NCBI GenBank assembly: GCA_023426865.1
Contig: JAEZBT010000408.1
Location: 1 to 6,312 of the forward strand
From: Actinomycetes bacterium
GTDB taxonomy: Bacteria > Actinomycetota > Actinomycetes > Actinomycetales > Cellulomonadaceae
Direction of reading: 5' to 3'
DNA: 6,312 nucleotides
Part shown: piece after piece, positions 1 to 4,912 of the stretch
How the letters are laid out: every line of letters begins with the position of its first letter
How positions within the stretch are numbered: the stretch's first letter is position 1
Program-made: the position numbers and the translations under genes
Notes under the pieces: model-generated
Told to the model about the DNA's origin: nothing
Database searches by the model: none
Seen by the model: the letters and a program-made list of their open reading frames with translations, nothing else

Positions 1-655
1 GGATGAAGTGCGCGGTGTCGAGCGCGGCCTCGGTCGCGGCGAGCTGCGGCCGGAACCCGTCGATCCGCTCGGCCAGCTCTGCCACGGTCTCCGGCACGCC
101 CGCGGCCCCGAGCGCCCGCCCGACGACGGCCGTCTGGCGCACGTACTCCTCGCGCCCCGCGCGGTCCAGGGGCCGGGCGCCGTACCTGTCGTGCGCGCGC
201 AGGAAGCTGTCGACCTCGGCGACGTGCACCCACGCGAGCAGCTCGGGGTCGCCGGCAACGTAGGGCACGCCCGCCGGCGTCTTGCCACGCACCCGGTCGT
301 GGATGCCGCGCACGCGCGCGACGGCGTCGGCTGCGTCATCGGCCGCGCCGAAGGTGGTCACCGCGAGGAAGGTGGAGGTGTGGGCGAGCCGGCCCCACGG
401 ATCGCCCCGGTAGCCGGAGTGCGCCGCGACCGCGGACATCGCGGATGGGTGCAGCGACTGGAGCAGCAGGGCGCGCAGTCCGCCGACGAACATCGACGCG
501 TCGCCGTGCACCACCTGGATCGGCGACCCGGCCGGGAACCAGCGCGGCCCGGGACGGGTGTGGATGCGCTCGCGGTTGGCGCCGCCGTCAGGCCCGGCGA
601 CGCGCTCGAAGATGACCCCACCGACGCGTCGGCGGGCGTCGGTCACCGTGCTCAT
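1..655 (-). CDS. DUF2236 / MpaB-Lcp catalytic-domain oxygenase family protein, 3' end beyond window
   Basis: The first 218 codons are present; the C-terminus lies beyond base 1. The translation matches what I know of the DUF2236 family (ER-bound oxygenase MpaB / rubber oxygenase Lcp catalytic domain). Residues 49-60 read VHGDASMFVGGL. Then comes the helical core: LHP at 68-70, HSGYRGDPWGRL at 79-90 and TFG at 101-103, followed by the family's second block, KTPAGVPYVAGDPELLAWVH (125-144). Conserved polar residues visible are His69, His79, Arg89, His92 and His144; in Lcp such residues surround a b-type haem. Most actinobacterial members have no assigned substrate, so an oxygenase role is inferred from the family only. 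No signal peptide is seen, so it is probably cytoplasmic. The ATG is preceded by GGGAG about 10 bases upstream. It lies 86 bases downstream of the TetR gene on the same strand with no clear terminator between, so co-transcription is plausible. Confidence 0.88.
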   Translation of the reverse strand, partial: MSTVTDARRRVGGVIFERVAGPDGGANRERIHTRPGPRWFPAGSPIQVVHGDASMFVGGLRALLLQSLHPSAMSAVAAHSGYRGDPWGRLAHTSTFLAVTTFGAADDAADAVARVRGIHDRVRGKTPAGVPYVAGDPELLAWVHVAEVDSFLRAHDRYGARPLDRAGREEYVRQTAVVGRALGAAGVPETVAELAERIDGFRPQLAATEAALDTAHFI

Positions 656-741
656 GCTGCATCGTCTCCCGGGTCACGGCCGGCCTGGTCGGGGCGGCTG
701 CTCAGAGCAACGCGCACGAGCGCCGCGTTCGTCCCGACGCG

Positions 742-1383
742 CTACCCGAGCGCCGCGCGGACGAGGATCGTCGCCGCGTCGATGAGGTCGTCGAGCGCGG
801 CCGCACGCAGGTGTGGGTCGGAGCCGGCGGCGTCCGCGGCGACCGCGAAGCCGTCGCGGAGCATGACGAGCTGGCGGGCGAGCCGCTCCGGCGTCGGCAC
901 CCCGAGCTGGGCCAGCAGCGCCGCGGCCGTGGCGTCCAGCCAGTCCCGGTGCCGGGCGACCACCTGGCGGGCCGGGTGCCCGGCGTCGGGGTACTCGGCC
1001 GTCGCGTTCACGAACGGGCAGCCGTGGTAGCCCGGCACGCAGGACGCCTCACCGAGCATCTCCGCGTAGCGGCGCAGGACCTTCCCCGGCTCGCCGGGGA
1101 GCTCCGTCCGCCAGCGGTCGACGGCCTGGACCTCGCCCTCGTGCGCGGCGGTCAGGTACGCGACCACCAGGTCGTCCTTGGTCGGGAAGTGGCGGTAAAA
1201 GGTCGCCTTCGTGACGTCGGCAGCGGCGATGACGGCGTCGGCGCTCACCGCGTGGACGCCCCGCATGTAGAGCATGGGCGCGGCGGCCGCGAGGATCCGC
1301 AGGGCGACCGGCGACTGGCGGCCGCCTCGCCCCGGGCGCCCGACGATGTCCGTCGGCCTTGCCTCGTCGATCTCGGTCCACAT
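742..1383 (-). CDS. TetR/AcrR family transcriptional regulator
   Basis: A 213-residue one-component regulator of normal TetR length. The N-terminal DNA-binding domain spans about residues 24-75. It starts with an ALRILAAAA helix and a GVHAVSADAVIAAADVTKAT helix-turn-helix (42-61), then the TetR signature FYRHFPTKDDL (62-72). The rest is a helical ligand/dimerisation domain containing GCPFVNATAEYPDAGHPAR (121-139), a block seen in many actinobacterial TetR C-terminal domains. Two cysteines, Cys115 and Cys122, sit in the pocket half. I chose the ATG at 1383 because AAGGA lies 7 bases upstream; a longer in-frame ATG at 1482 gives an arginine-rich non-family extension that covers the divergent promoter region. 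It lies upstream of the DUF2236 gene on the same strand and divergent from the 1499 gene. TetR genes usually repress themselves and neighbours, so both are candidate targets. The ligand is unknown, and I could not find a convincing palindromic operator by eye. Confidence 0.93.
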   Translation of the reverse strand: MWTEIDEARPTDIVGRPGRGGRQSPVALRILAAAAPMLYMRGVHAVSADAVIAAADVTKATFYRHFPTKDDLVVAYLTAAHEGEVQAVDRWRTELPGEPGKVLRRYAEMLGEASCVPGYHGCPFVNATAEYPDAGHPARQVVARHRDWLDATAAALLAQLGVPTPERLARQLVMLRDGFAVAADAAGSDPHLRAAALDDLIDAATILVRAALG

Positions 1384-1498
1384 GCGCCCATCCTTGCGCG
1401 CGCCGCTTGCACACCGCGATGGAAGCGCGTCACGATGCGGTCCCCGCCGCGGACGACGCCTGGGGCGGGCTTCGGTCGGCACACCCGGGGAGGCTTCC
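1384..1498. promoter_or_regulatory. Divergent intergenic region between the TetR gene and the 161-aa gene
   Basis: This 115-base gap must hold the promoters of both outward-facing genes and is the natural place for a TetR operator. The clearest promoter-like word is TTGCAC at 1407-1412 on the plus strand, but no good -10 follows at 16-19 bases (best is CACGAT at 1431-1436). No clean inverted repeat of operator size is visible; there are only short GC palindromes such as CCGCGG. The control region is therefore inferred from gene arrangement, not from recognised motifs. Confidence 0.4.
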
Positions 1499-1984
1499 GT
1501 GCACGTCGACGACGACGGCGGCTGGCGCTACGTCCCGGTGGGGTCGGAGACCGAGGCCGACCGGGCCAAGCGGCGTCCCCTCCACGTCGCCGAGCTCACG
1601 CCGGTCGCCACGGTGGCCGTGTGCGACATCGGCACGCCCTCTCCCGACAACACGGCGCCGACCGTCGCCATGACGATCACCCAGTGCATCCGCCTGACCG
1701 ACGACTCCCTGATCCGGCTGGACATGGACCGCGGCTTCTCGTCCTCGCACCACGGCGCGCCGCCGGGTGCTCCGATCTCATGGAAGCGGCCGCTCGACGA
1801 GGTGATCGCCGAGGTCCTGGCCCTGGTCGGGTCCGACGACGAGGACGACCCGGACGGCCACCCGTGGGAGGAGCTCGCCGCGGCCGCCCGCACGCGCGGG
1901 GTCGAGGTGAACGCGGAGACCCTGAGCCGCCTGCCGTACCAGGTGCTGCTGTCGGCCGAGGCGATCGCCGTCTTCGTCGCCTGA
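1499..1984 (+). CDS. Hypothetical protein, 161 aa, GTG start
   Basis: I do not recognise a family. The GTG start is supported by a strong Shine-Dalgarno (GGGGAGG ending 5 bases upstream). An in-frame extension to 1274 would overlap the TetR coding region and reads as low-complexity, so it is rejected. Visible layout: a short acidic/aromatic N-terminus (HVDDDGGWRYVPVG, 2-15); a probable beta-rich middle (about 33-76, including TPVATVAVCDIG and TVAMTITQCIRL); a helix at 99-111 (LDEVIAEVLALVG); a very acidic linker at 113-119 (DDEDDPD); and a C-terminal part with a WEELAAAARTRGVEV stretch (123-137) and a hydrophobic tail ending AIAVFVA. There is no signal peptide or membrane segment, so it is likely a soluble cytosolic protein. 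It is divergent from the TetR gene, whose product may regulate it. Its stop precedes the convergent-gene hairpin by about 50 bases. Coding status rests on the ribosome site, frame-consistent codon bias and plausible protein composition. Confidence 0.75.
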   Translation: MHVDDDGGWRYVPVGSETEADRAKRRPLHVAELTPVATVAVCDIGTPSPDNTAPTVAMTITQCIRLTDDSLIRLDMDRGFSSSHHGAPPGAPISWKRPLDEVIAEVLALVGSDDEDDPDGHPWEELAAAARTRGVEVNAETLSRLPYQVLLSAEAIAVFVA

Positions 1985-2033
1985 CCGGCCCGCGGCGCTG
2001 TGTGGCCCGCCGCTCCCCATCCCCGCGCCTCGA

Positions 2034-2082
2034 CCCCGGTGAAGGGTTCCTACCGCTATCCGGTAGGAACCCTTCACCGGGG
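2034..2082. terminator. Perfect 22-bp stem-loop between convergent genes (probable bidirectional terminator)
   Basis: Bases 2034-2055 and 2061-2082 are exact reverse complements, leaving a 5-base loop (CTATC). The core of the left arm is GGTGAAGGGTTCCTACCG. The hairpin sits between the TGA at 1984 and the opposing stop at 2102, so it can act on both transcripts. Neither strand has a run of U after the stem, which matches the tail-less stem-type terminators often predicted in actinomycetes. It is less GC-rich than its surroundings and unusually perfect, so a dispersed repeat is an alternative. Confidence 0.78.
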
Positions 2083-2101
2083 CGGGACGGCGGTGCCCCG
2101 G

Positions 2102-2986
2102 TCAGCGGCGGCGGCGGAAAGGTGCGAGGGTCGCGCGGACGATGTCGGCTGCGCCCCAGTCGGGCTCGAACTGGGCGATCACCGCGAGGTGCTGGCGGAG
2201 CTGGATGATCGGCATCCGCGCCCGCCAGCCCGCGTCCAGGCCGGCGAGCTCGGCGTAGAGATCGAAGAACGGCCAGGCCTCCGGTGGGGGCACGGTGGTC
2301 CACAGGTGCGCGAGGTCGACCTCCGCCCACATGTACGACACCGCCGGGTCGATGAGCGCGGGCCGCCCGTCGTCCGTGGCCAGGACGTTCTGGGCCCAGA
2401 GGTCGCCGTGCGTCAGGCACGCGGAAGCCGCGGGCAGGAGCTCCGGGAGCCGCGCGCACAGGTGCTCAAGAGCGGCGCGATCCTCGGCGTCCAGCGCGGC
2501 GTCGACGCGCGGCTCGCCCAGCCATCGCAGCAGGCGGTGCTCGGCGAAGAACGCGAACCCGTCGTCGGTCCAGGTGTTGACCTGCCGGCGCCGGCCGAGC
2601 CACGTGTCGCGGTTCCAGCCGAACCGCGGCTGCGTCGTCGTGGTGTGCAGGTGGGTGAGGTCGTGCGCGAGCCGCTCCCAGAACGCCTCGTCGCGCGGCC
2701 GCGGCGCGAGCGCCTCGAGCACGAGCAAGTCGGCGCTCACGTGCAGCACCTCGGGCGTCGCGACGCCGCCGGCCGTGCGCAGCGCGTCGAGCCCCTCGGC
2801 CTCGGTGGCGAACGCGTCGGGCAGCGCCTCGTCGAACGCCTTCACGAACAGCGCCGACCCGTCCGCGCGTCGTGCGATGCCCGCGGTCGCGGCAAGGCCG
2901 CCCTCGGCCGGCTCCACGCGGACGACGTCGACGAACCCCGCCGCGCGCAGCCGCGCGAGCAGCACCGCCGTCGTCGGCTCGCTCAC
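2102..2986 (-). CDS. Fructosamine/ketosamine-3-kinase family protein
   Basis: A 294-residue protein, the usual length for bacterial fructosamine-3-kinase relatives (aminoglycoside phosphotransferase-like fold). N-lobe: the ATP-binding lysine candidate is Lys49 in ALFVKAF (45-51), with Glu62/Glu64 in FATEAEGLDAL (59-69) as its likely partner. C-lobe: the catalytic loop is THGDLWAQN (192-200), with Asp195 the presumed base, and the metal-binding block is LIDPAVSYMWAEVDLA (211-226), with Asp213. HGDLW..N and DPAV.Y...EVDLA separate this family from ordinary APH enzymes. Family members phosphorylate the sugar of ketosamines on proteins or small amines, which makes the adduct unstable and removes glycation; the exact substrate here is not known. 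The GTG start at 2986 is favoured by GAGGAG 6 bases upstream and by family length; the longer in-frame ORF runs back through tRNA-Arg and is spurious. It lies downstream of tRNA-Arg on the same strand but behind a terminator-like hairpin, so it probably has its own weak promoter. Confidence 0.92.
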   Translation of the reverse strand: MSEPTTAVLLARLRAAGFVDVVRVEPAEGGLAATAGIARRADGSALFVKAFDEALPDAFATEAEGLDALRTAGGVATPEVLHVSADLLVLEALAPRPRDEAFWERLAHDLTHLHTTTTQPRFGWNRDTWLGRRRQVNTWTDDGFAFFAEHRLLRWLGEPRVDAALDAEDRAALEHLCARLPELLPAASACLTHGDLWAQNVLATDDGRPALIDPAVSYMWAEVDLAHLWTTVPPPEAWPFFDLYAELAGLDAGWRARMPIIQLRQHLAVIAQFEPDWGAADIVRATLAPFRRRR

Positions 2987-3025
2987 GTCGCGCTCCTCAC
3001 CCCGGGAGCCAGCATCCTGGCACGA

Positions 3026-3067
3026 CGAAGGCCCCTCACCCGCGTTCCCGCCGGTGAGAGGCCTTCG
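3026..3067 (-). terminator. Stem-loop terminator after tRNA-Arg
   Basis: Bases 3026-3033 (CGAAGGCC) pair with 3060-3067, and 3035-3040 (CTCACC) pair with 3053-3058. One C/A mismatch interrupts the stem, giving 14 pairs, with a 12-base loop. On the minus strand the hairpin starts 5 bases after the tRNA-Arg discriminator base. The following bases (TCGTGCC) are only weakly U-containing. It separates the tRNA from the downstream kinase gene. Confidence 0.68.
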
Positions 3068-3072
3068 ACCTG

Positions 3073-3145
3073 CGCGCCCGAAGGGACTCGAACCCCCAAC
3101 CTTCTGATCCGTAGTCAGATGCTCTATCCATTGAGCTACGGGCGC
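3073..3145 (-). tRNA. tRNA-Arg (anticodon ACG)
   Basis: A complete 73-base cloverleaf on the minus strand. The acceptor stem is GCGCCCG/CGGGCGC (7 perfect pairs). The D-arm is GCTC...GAGC. The anticodon stem TCTGA/TCAGA encloses the loop CTACGGA, giving anticodon ACG; A34 is expected to be deaminated to inosine so that it reads CGU, CGC and CGA. The variable loop is AGGTT. The T-arm is GGGGG-TTCGAGT-CCCTT, which needs two G-U pairs. The discriminator base is G at 3073 and CCA is not encoded, so the 3' end is finished by tRNA nucleotidyltransferase. It is a single gene with its own terminator hairpin. Confidence 0.97.
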
Positions 3146-3168
3146 CTGGCCCCGGAGGGCCGCAGACG

Positions 3169-3199
3169 AGGATACATGCTCCCGGGCGTCCGAACCCAA
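3169..3199 (-). promoter_or_regulatory. Candidate promoter for tRNA-Arg
   Basis: Reading the minus strand, TATCCT (3174-3169) resembles a -10 box and lies 23 bases before the mature 5' end. TTGGGT (3199-3194) resembles a -35 box, with a 19-base spacer that is longer than ideal. A transcript from here would carry a short 5' leader for RNase P to remove. The match is moderate and made by eye only. Confidence 0.4.
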
Positions 3200-3220
3200 C
3201 CGCCTGCTCCCGACGCCCGG
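3182..3220. repeat. 9-bp perfect inverted repeat overlapping the tRNA-Arg -35 region
   Basis: CCGGGCGTC (3182-3190) and GACGCCCGG (3212-3220) are exact reverse complements separated by 21 bases. The left arm falls between the candidate -10 and -35 boxes of tRNA-Arg and the -35 lies in the loop. It could be a regulator site or a second hairpin behind the tRNA-Ser terminator, but 9-bp GC repeats also arise by chance at this base composition. Confidence 0.35.
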
Positions 3221-3248
3221 ACGGGCACGATCCCCGCCCGACACAAGA

Positions 3249-3290
3249 CTTGGCCCGGCGACCCCAGGGGGCGGGGGTGGCCGGGCCAAG
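3249..3290 (-). terminator. Intrinsic terminator of tRNA-Ser
   Basis: CTTGGCCCGGC (3249-3259) pairs perfectly with GCCGGGCCAAG (3280-3290). After one G/G mismatch, ACCCC (3261-3265) pairs with GGGGT (3274-3278), leaving an 8-base loop. On the minus strand the stem begins 2 bases after the last tRNA-Ser base and is followed by TCTTGTGTC, a modest U-rich tail. This is a classical Rho-independent arrangement for a single tRNA transcript. Confidence 0.85.
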
Positions 3291-3292
3291 AG

Positions 3293-3383
3293 CGGAGACG
3301 GTGGGATTTGAACCCACGGAGGAGGTTGCCCCCCTCACGGCCTTAGCAGGGCCGCGCACTAGGCCTGACTATGCGACGTCTCC
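3293..3383 (-). tRNA. tRNA-Ser (anticodon GCT)
   Basis: A 91-base class II tRNA on the minus strand. The acceptor stem is GGAGACG/CGTCTCC (7 perfect pairs). The anticodon stem CGGCC/GGCCG encloses the loop CTGCTAA, giving anticodon GCT, which reads AGC and AGU serine codons. The long variable arm (containing GAGG...CCTC) is the identity element for seryl-tRNA synthetase. The T-arm is GTGGG-TTCAAAT-CCCAC. The discriminator base is G at 3293 and CCA is not encoded. The terminator hairpin follows directly. It is separated from tRNA-Arg by 147 bases that contain that terminator and the tRNA-Arg promoter region. Confidence 0.97.
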
Positions 3384-3395
3384 AAGACGCCCGCA

Positions 3396-3425
3396 AGGCT
3401 ACCGGCACGGGTCCCCCGTTACCAA
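3396..3425 (-). promoter_or_regulatory. Candidate promoter for tRNA-Ser
   Basis: On the minus strand, TTGGTA (3425-3420) and TAGCCT (3401-3396) are separated by 18 bases, with the -10-like word ending 12 bases before the mature tRNA 5' end. The spacer holds a small perfect palindrome, ACGGG-TCC-CCCGT on the plus strand (3407-3419). Position and spacing fit a tRNA promoter; the hexamers are only moderate matches. Confidence 0.4.
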
Positions 3426-3493
3426 AGCACTGGCCCGTCCGGTGCACGACGGCGTACCCGGGGCCTCCGGCGGTGCCGTGCGGCCCGCCCGGG

Positions 3494-4762
3494 CTACTTC
3501 TCGAAGGCCCAGGCGCGGTCAGTGAGGACACGCGCACCGGCGAGCCCGATGGCGATGCAGATCGTCACGAAGAAGGCCGTCACGCCCGCCGCGACGGCCG
3601 CCTCGTAGTCGCCGTTGTTGAGCGAGACCAGGGCCCGGTAGGTCGACGCGCCCGGCACCATGATGACGACGGCGGGCACGGACACGGTGATCCGCGGGAC
3701 GCGCAGCCGGGGCGCGACGACGGCGGCAAGGAGCCCGACGACCAGCGTCGCCACGACGGTGGCGGCCTGCATGGCGGCGCCGGCGTCGGCCATCTGGAGG
3801 CGCAGCACGTTGGCGACCATGCCGATCAGGGCCGCGCCGAACGCCATCCGGAGCGTGGAGTTGAACATGAGCGCGAACCCGAGCACGCCGAGGAAGCTCG
3901 CGAGCAGGCGCAGGGCGACGATCTGCCACAGGTCCAGGTCCGGGGCGGCGATCGGGTCGGCGGACAGGCCGGTCAACCAGGCGAAGCCCCACACCGACAG
4001 GCCCGCGGACGTGACGATGATCATCCCGTAGACGGCCCGCGCAACGCCCGCGGAGAAGTCCATCTTCGCGAGGTCGAGGGCCGCCGTGACCAGCGCGAAC
4101 CCGGGCACGAGGAACAGCACCGCGGAGACGAACCCGGCCTGGTGGCTCGAAGCACCCTCCACGGTCGACAGGTCGAGCGCGGTGACGAAGCCCAGGTAGA
4201 CCAGGCAGGCCAGCGCGGCGGCCATCATCGTCACCGCGAACTGGTTGAAGCCCCGGTGCGCGAACCAGCGCCGCAGCGCCTGGCCCGCGCCGGCGCCGAG
4301 GAACGCGCCCGCGACCTCGATGAACCCGCCGTTGTTGAGGAACGCGAACGCGCCGCACGCCATCGCCGCGAAGAACGCGTTGGCGACCGGCCCGTACAGC
4401 GGCCGGATCGCCTCGATGCGGTCGAGCTCCCGGTTGACCTCGTCGACGGTCGCGCCGGGCCGGAGCGCGTTCGTCAGGTCCGTCAGCTCGCCGAGCCGGT
4501 GCGCGTTCACGCCCACGGCGCGGACCTCCGCGACCTCCGTGCGGAAGATGGCGCCGCGGTGCGACGTCGTCGTGATCTCGGTCAGGGTGACGTGCGCCTC
4601 GTGCCGGTCCAGGCCGAACGCGCGCGCGACCTGCTGCATCGCAGACTTCACGCGGTACGAGCCGGTGCCCGACGACAGCATGGCCTTGCCGACGCGCAGG
4701 ATCGCGCCCGACTGCCGGATCAGCTCGACGGGCTCGAGCGCCTCGTCGCCGGACCTGGTCAT
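3494..4762 (-). CDS. thrE: ThrE-type threonine/serine exporter (both domains in one chain)
   Basis: A 422-residue integral membrane protein of the ThrE family. In Corynebacterium glutamicum the family member exports L-threonine and L-serine across the cytoplasmic membrane. Residues 1-120 are a soluble N-terminal part with the family block MLSSGTGSYRVKSAMQQVAR (28-47) and TEITTTSHRG (61-70). The rest holds about ten hydrophobic segments (roughly 126-142, 146-160, 174-195, 209-229, 242-264, 279-300, 304-321, 331-351, 358-372, 389-411). They fall into two halves, each with a PG motif: LVPGFALVTAALDL (218-231) in the first and MVPGASTYRAL (368-378) in the second. This corresponds to the ThrE and ThrE_2 domains that some bacteria encode as two separate proteins. 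The ATG at 4762 is preferred over a GTG two codons upstream because AGGA lies 8 bases before the ATG; the longer frame to 5044 runs into the divergent lipase gene. No clear terminator follows. Exact substrates are inferred from the family. Confidence 0.93.
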   Translation of the reverse strand: MTRSGDEALEPVELIRQSGAILRVGKAMLSSGTGSYRVKSAMQQVARAFGLDRHEAHVTLTEITTTSHRGAIFRTEVAEVRAVGVNAHRLGELTDLTNALRPGATVDEVNRELDRIEAIRPLYGPVANAFFAAMACGAFAFLNNGGFIEVAGAFLGAGAGQALRRWFAHRGFNQFAVTMMAAALACLVYLGFVTALDLSTVEGASSHQAGFVSAVLFLVPGFALVTAALDLAKMDFSAGVARAVYGMIIVTSAGLSVWGFAWLTGLSADPIAAPDLDLWQIVALRLLASFLGVLGFALMFNSTLRMAFGAALIGMVANVLRLQMADAGAAMQAATVVATLVVGLLAAVVAPRLRVPRITVSVPAVVIMVPGASTYRALVSLNNGDYEAAVAAGVTAFFVTICIAIGLAGARVLTDRAWAFEK

Positions 4763-4912
4763 GCGCACATCCTGGCGCGGGACGGCCGTTCCGGCCTGGG
4801 ACGTCCGTACGCAGGGCGGTGACGGCCGTCGTCGGTCGCCCCCCTCCCGCAGGAGCCGCCGCGCGACTACCGTGATCACCGGCCATGGCGCGCCGGGGAG
4901 GGGGCAGCCACC
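4763..4912. promoter_or_regulatory. Divergent intergenic region between thrE and the patatin-like gene
   Basis: This 150-base gap holds the promoters of both genes. Two copies of the perfect 8-bp palindrome ACGGCCGT start exactly 40 bases apart (4782 and 4822), each inside GACGGCCGT. The first overlaps a second palindrome, GGCCG-TTC-CGGCC (4784-4796). A weak -10-like TACCGT lies at 4868-4873 for the plus-strand gene, without a matching -35. The lipase ribosome site, GGGGAGGGGG, ends 8 bases before its ATG. Regulator binding at the palindromes is speculative; ACGGCCGT also occurs once in coding sequence at 126-133. Confidence 0.35.

Noticed and set aside
1384..1482. 33-residue N-terminal extension of the TetR protein from the ATG at 1482
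   Set aside because: The extension is arginine-rich, lacks a good ribosome site, and would occupy almost all of the divergent promoter region; the ATG at 1383 has AAGGA at ideal spacing.
811..2208. Long plus-strand open frame of 465 codons
   Set aside because: It runs antisense to the TetR gene and through the 161-aa gene in another frame; the translation is Arg/Pro/Gly/Ala low-complexity with no domain, typical of GC-driven shadows.
2000..3346. Plus-strand frame of 448 codons ending near GLEPPTF/TRTPNLL-type peptides
   Set aside because: It is antisense to the kinase gene and crosses the terminator hairpins and tRNA-Arg; the familiar peptide words are tRNA read-through artefacts.
3073..3383. 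tRNA pair as an integration site for a mobile element
   Set aside because: Both tRNAs are intact, no integrase or duplicated tRNA 3' end is visible in the window, and the flanking genes look chromosomal.
3384..3493. Possible terminator after thrE
   Set aside because: Only short imperfect stems (for example CCGTC/GACGG) are present in this gap; none is convincing, so no terminator is called.
3250..3525. Plus-strand frame containing the words ETVGFEPT
   Set aside because: This is the well-known false protein produced by translating across a tRNA-Ser gene antisense; the bases are fully explained by the tRNA.
3371..4822. Long plus-strand open frame of 483 codons
   Set aside because: It is antisense to the whole thrE coding region, rich in Arg, Asp, His and Gly, and has no recognisable fold; thrE on the opposite strand has clear family motifs.
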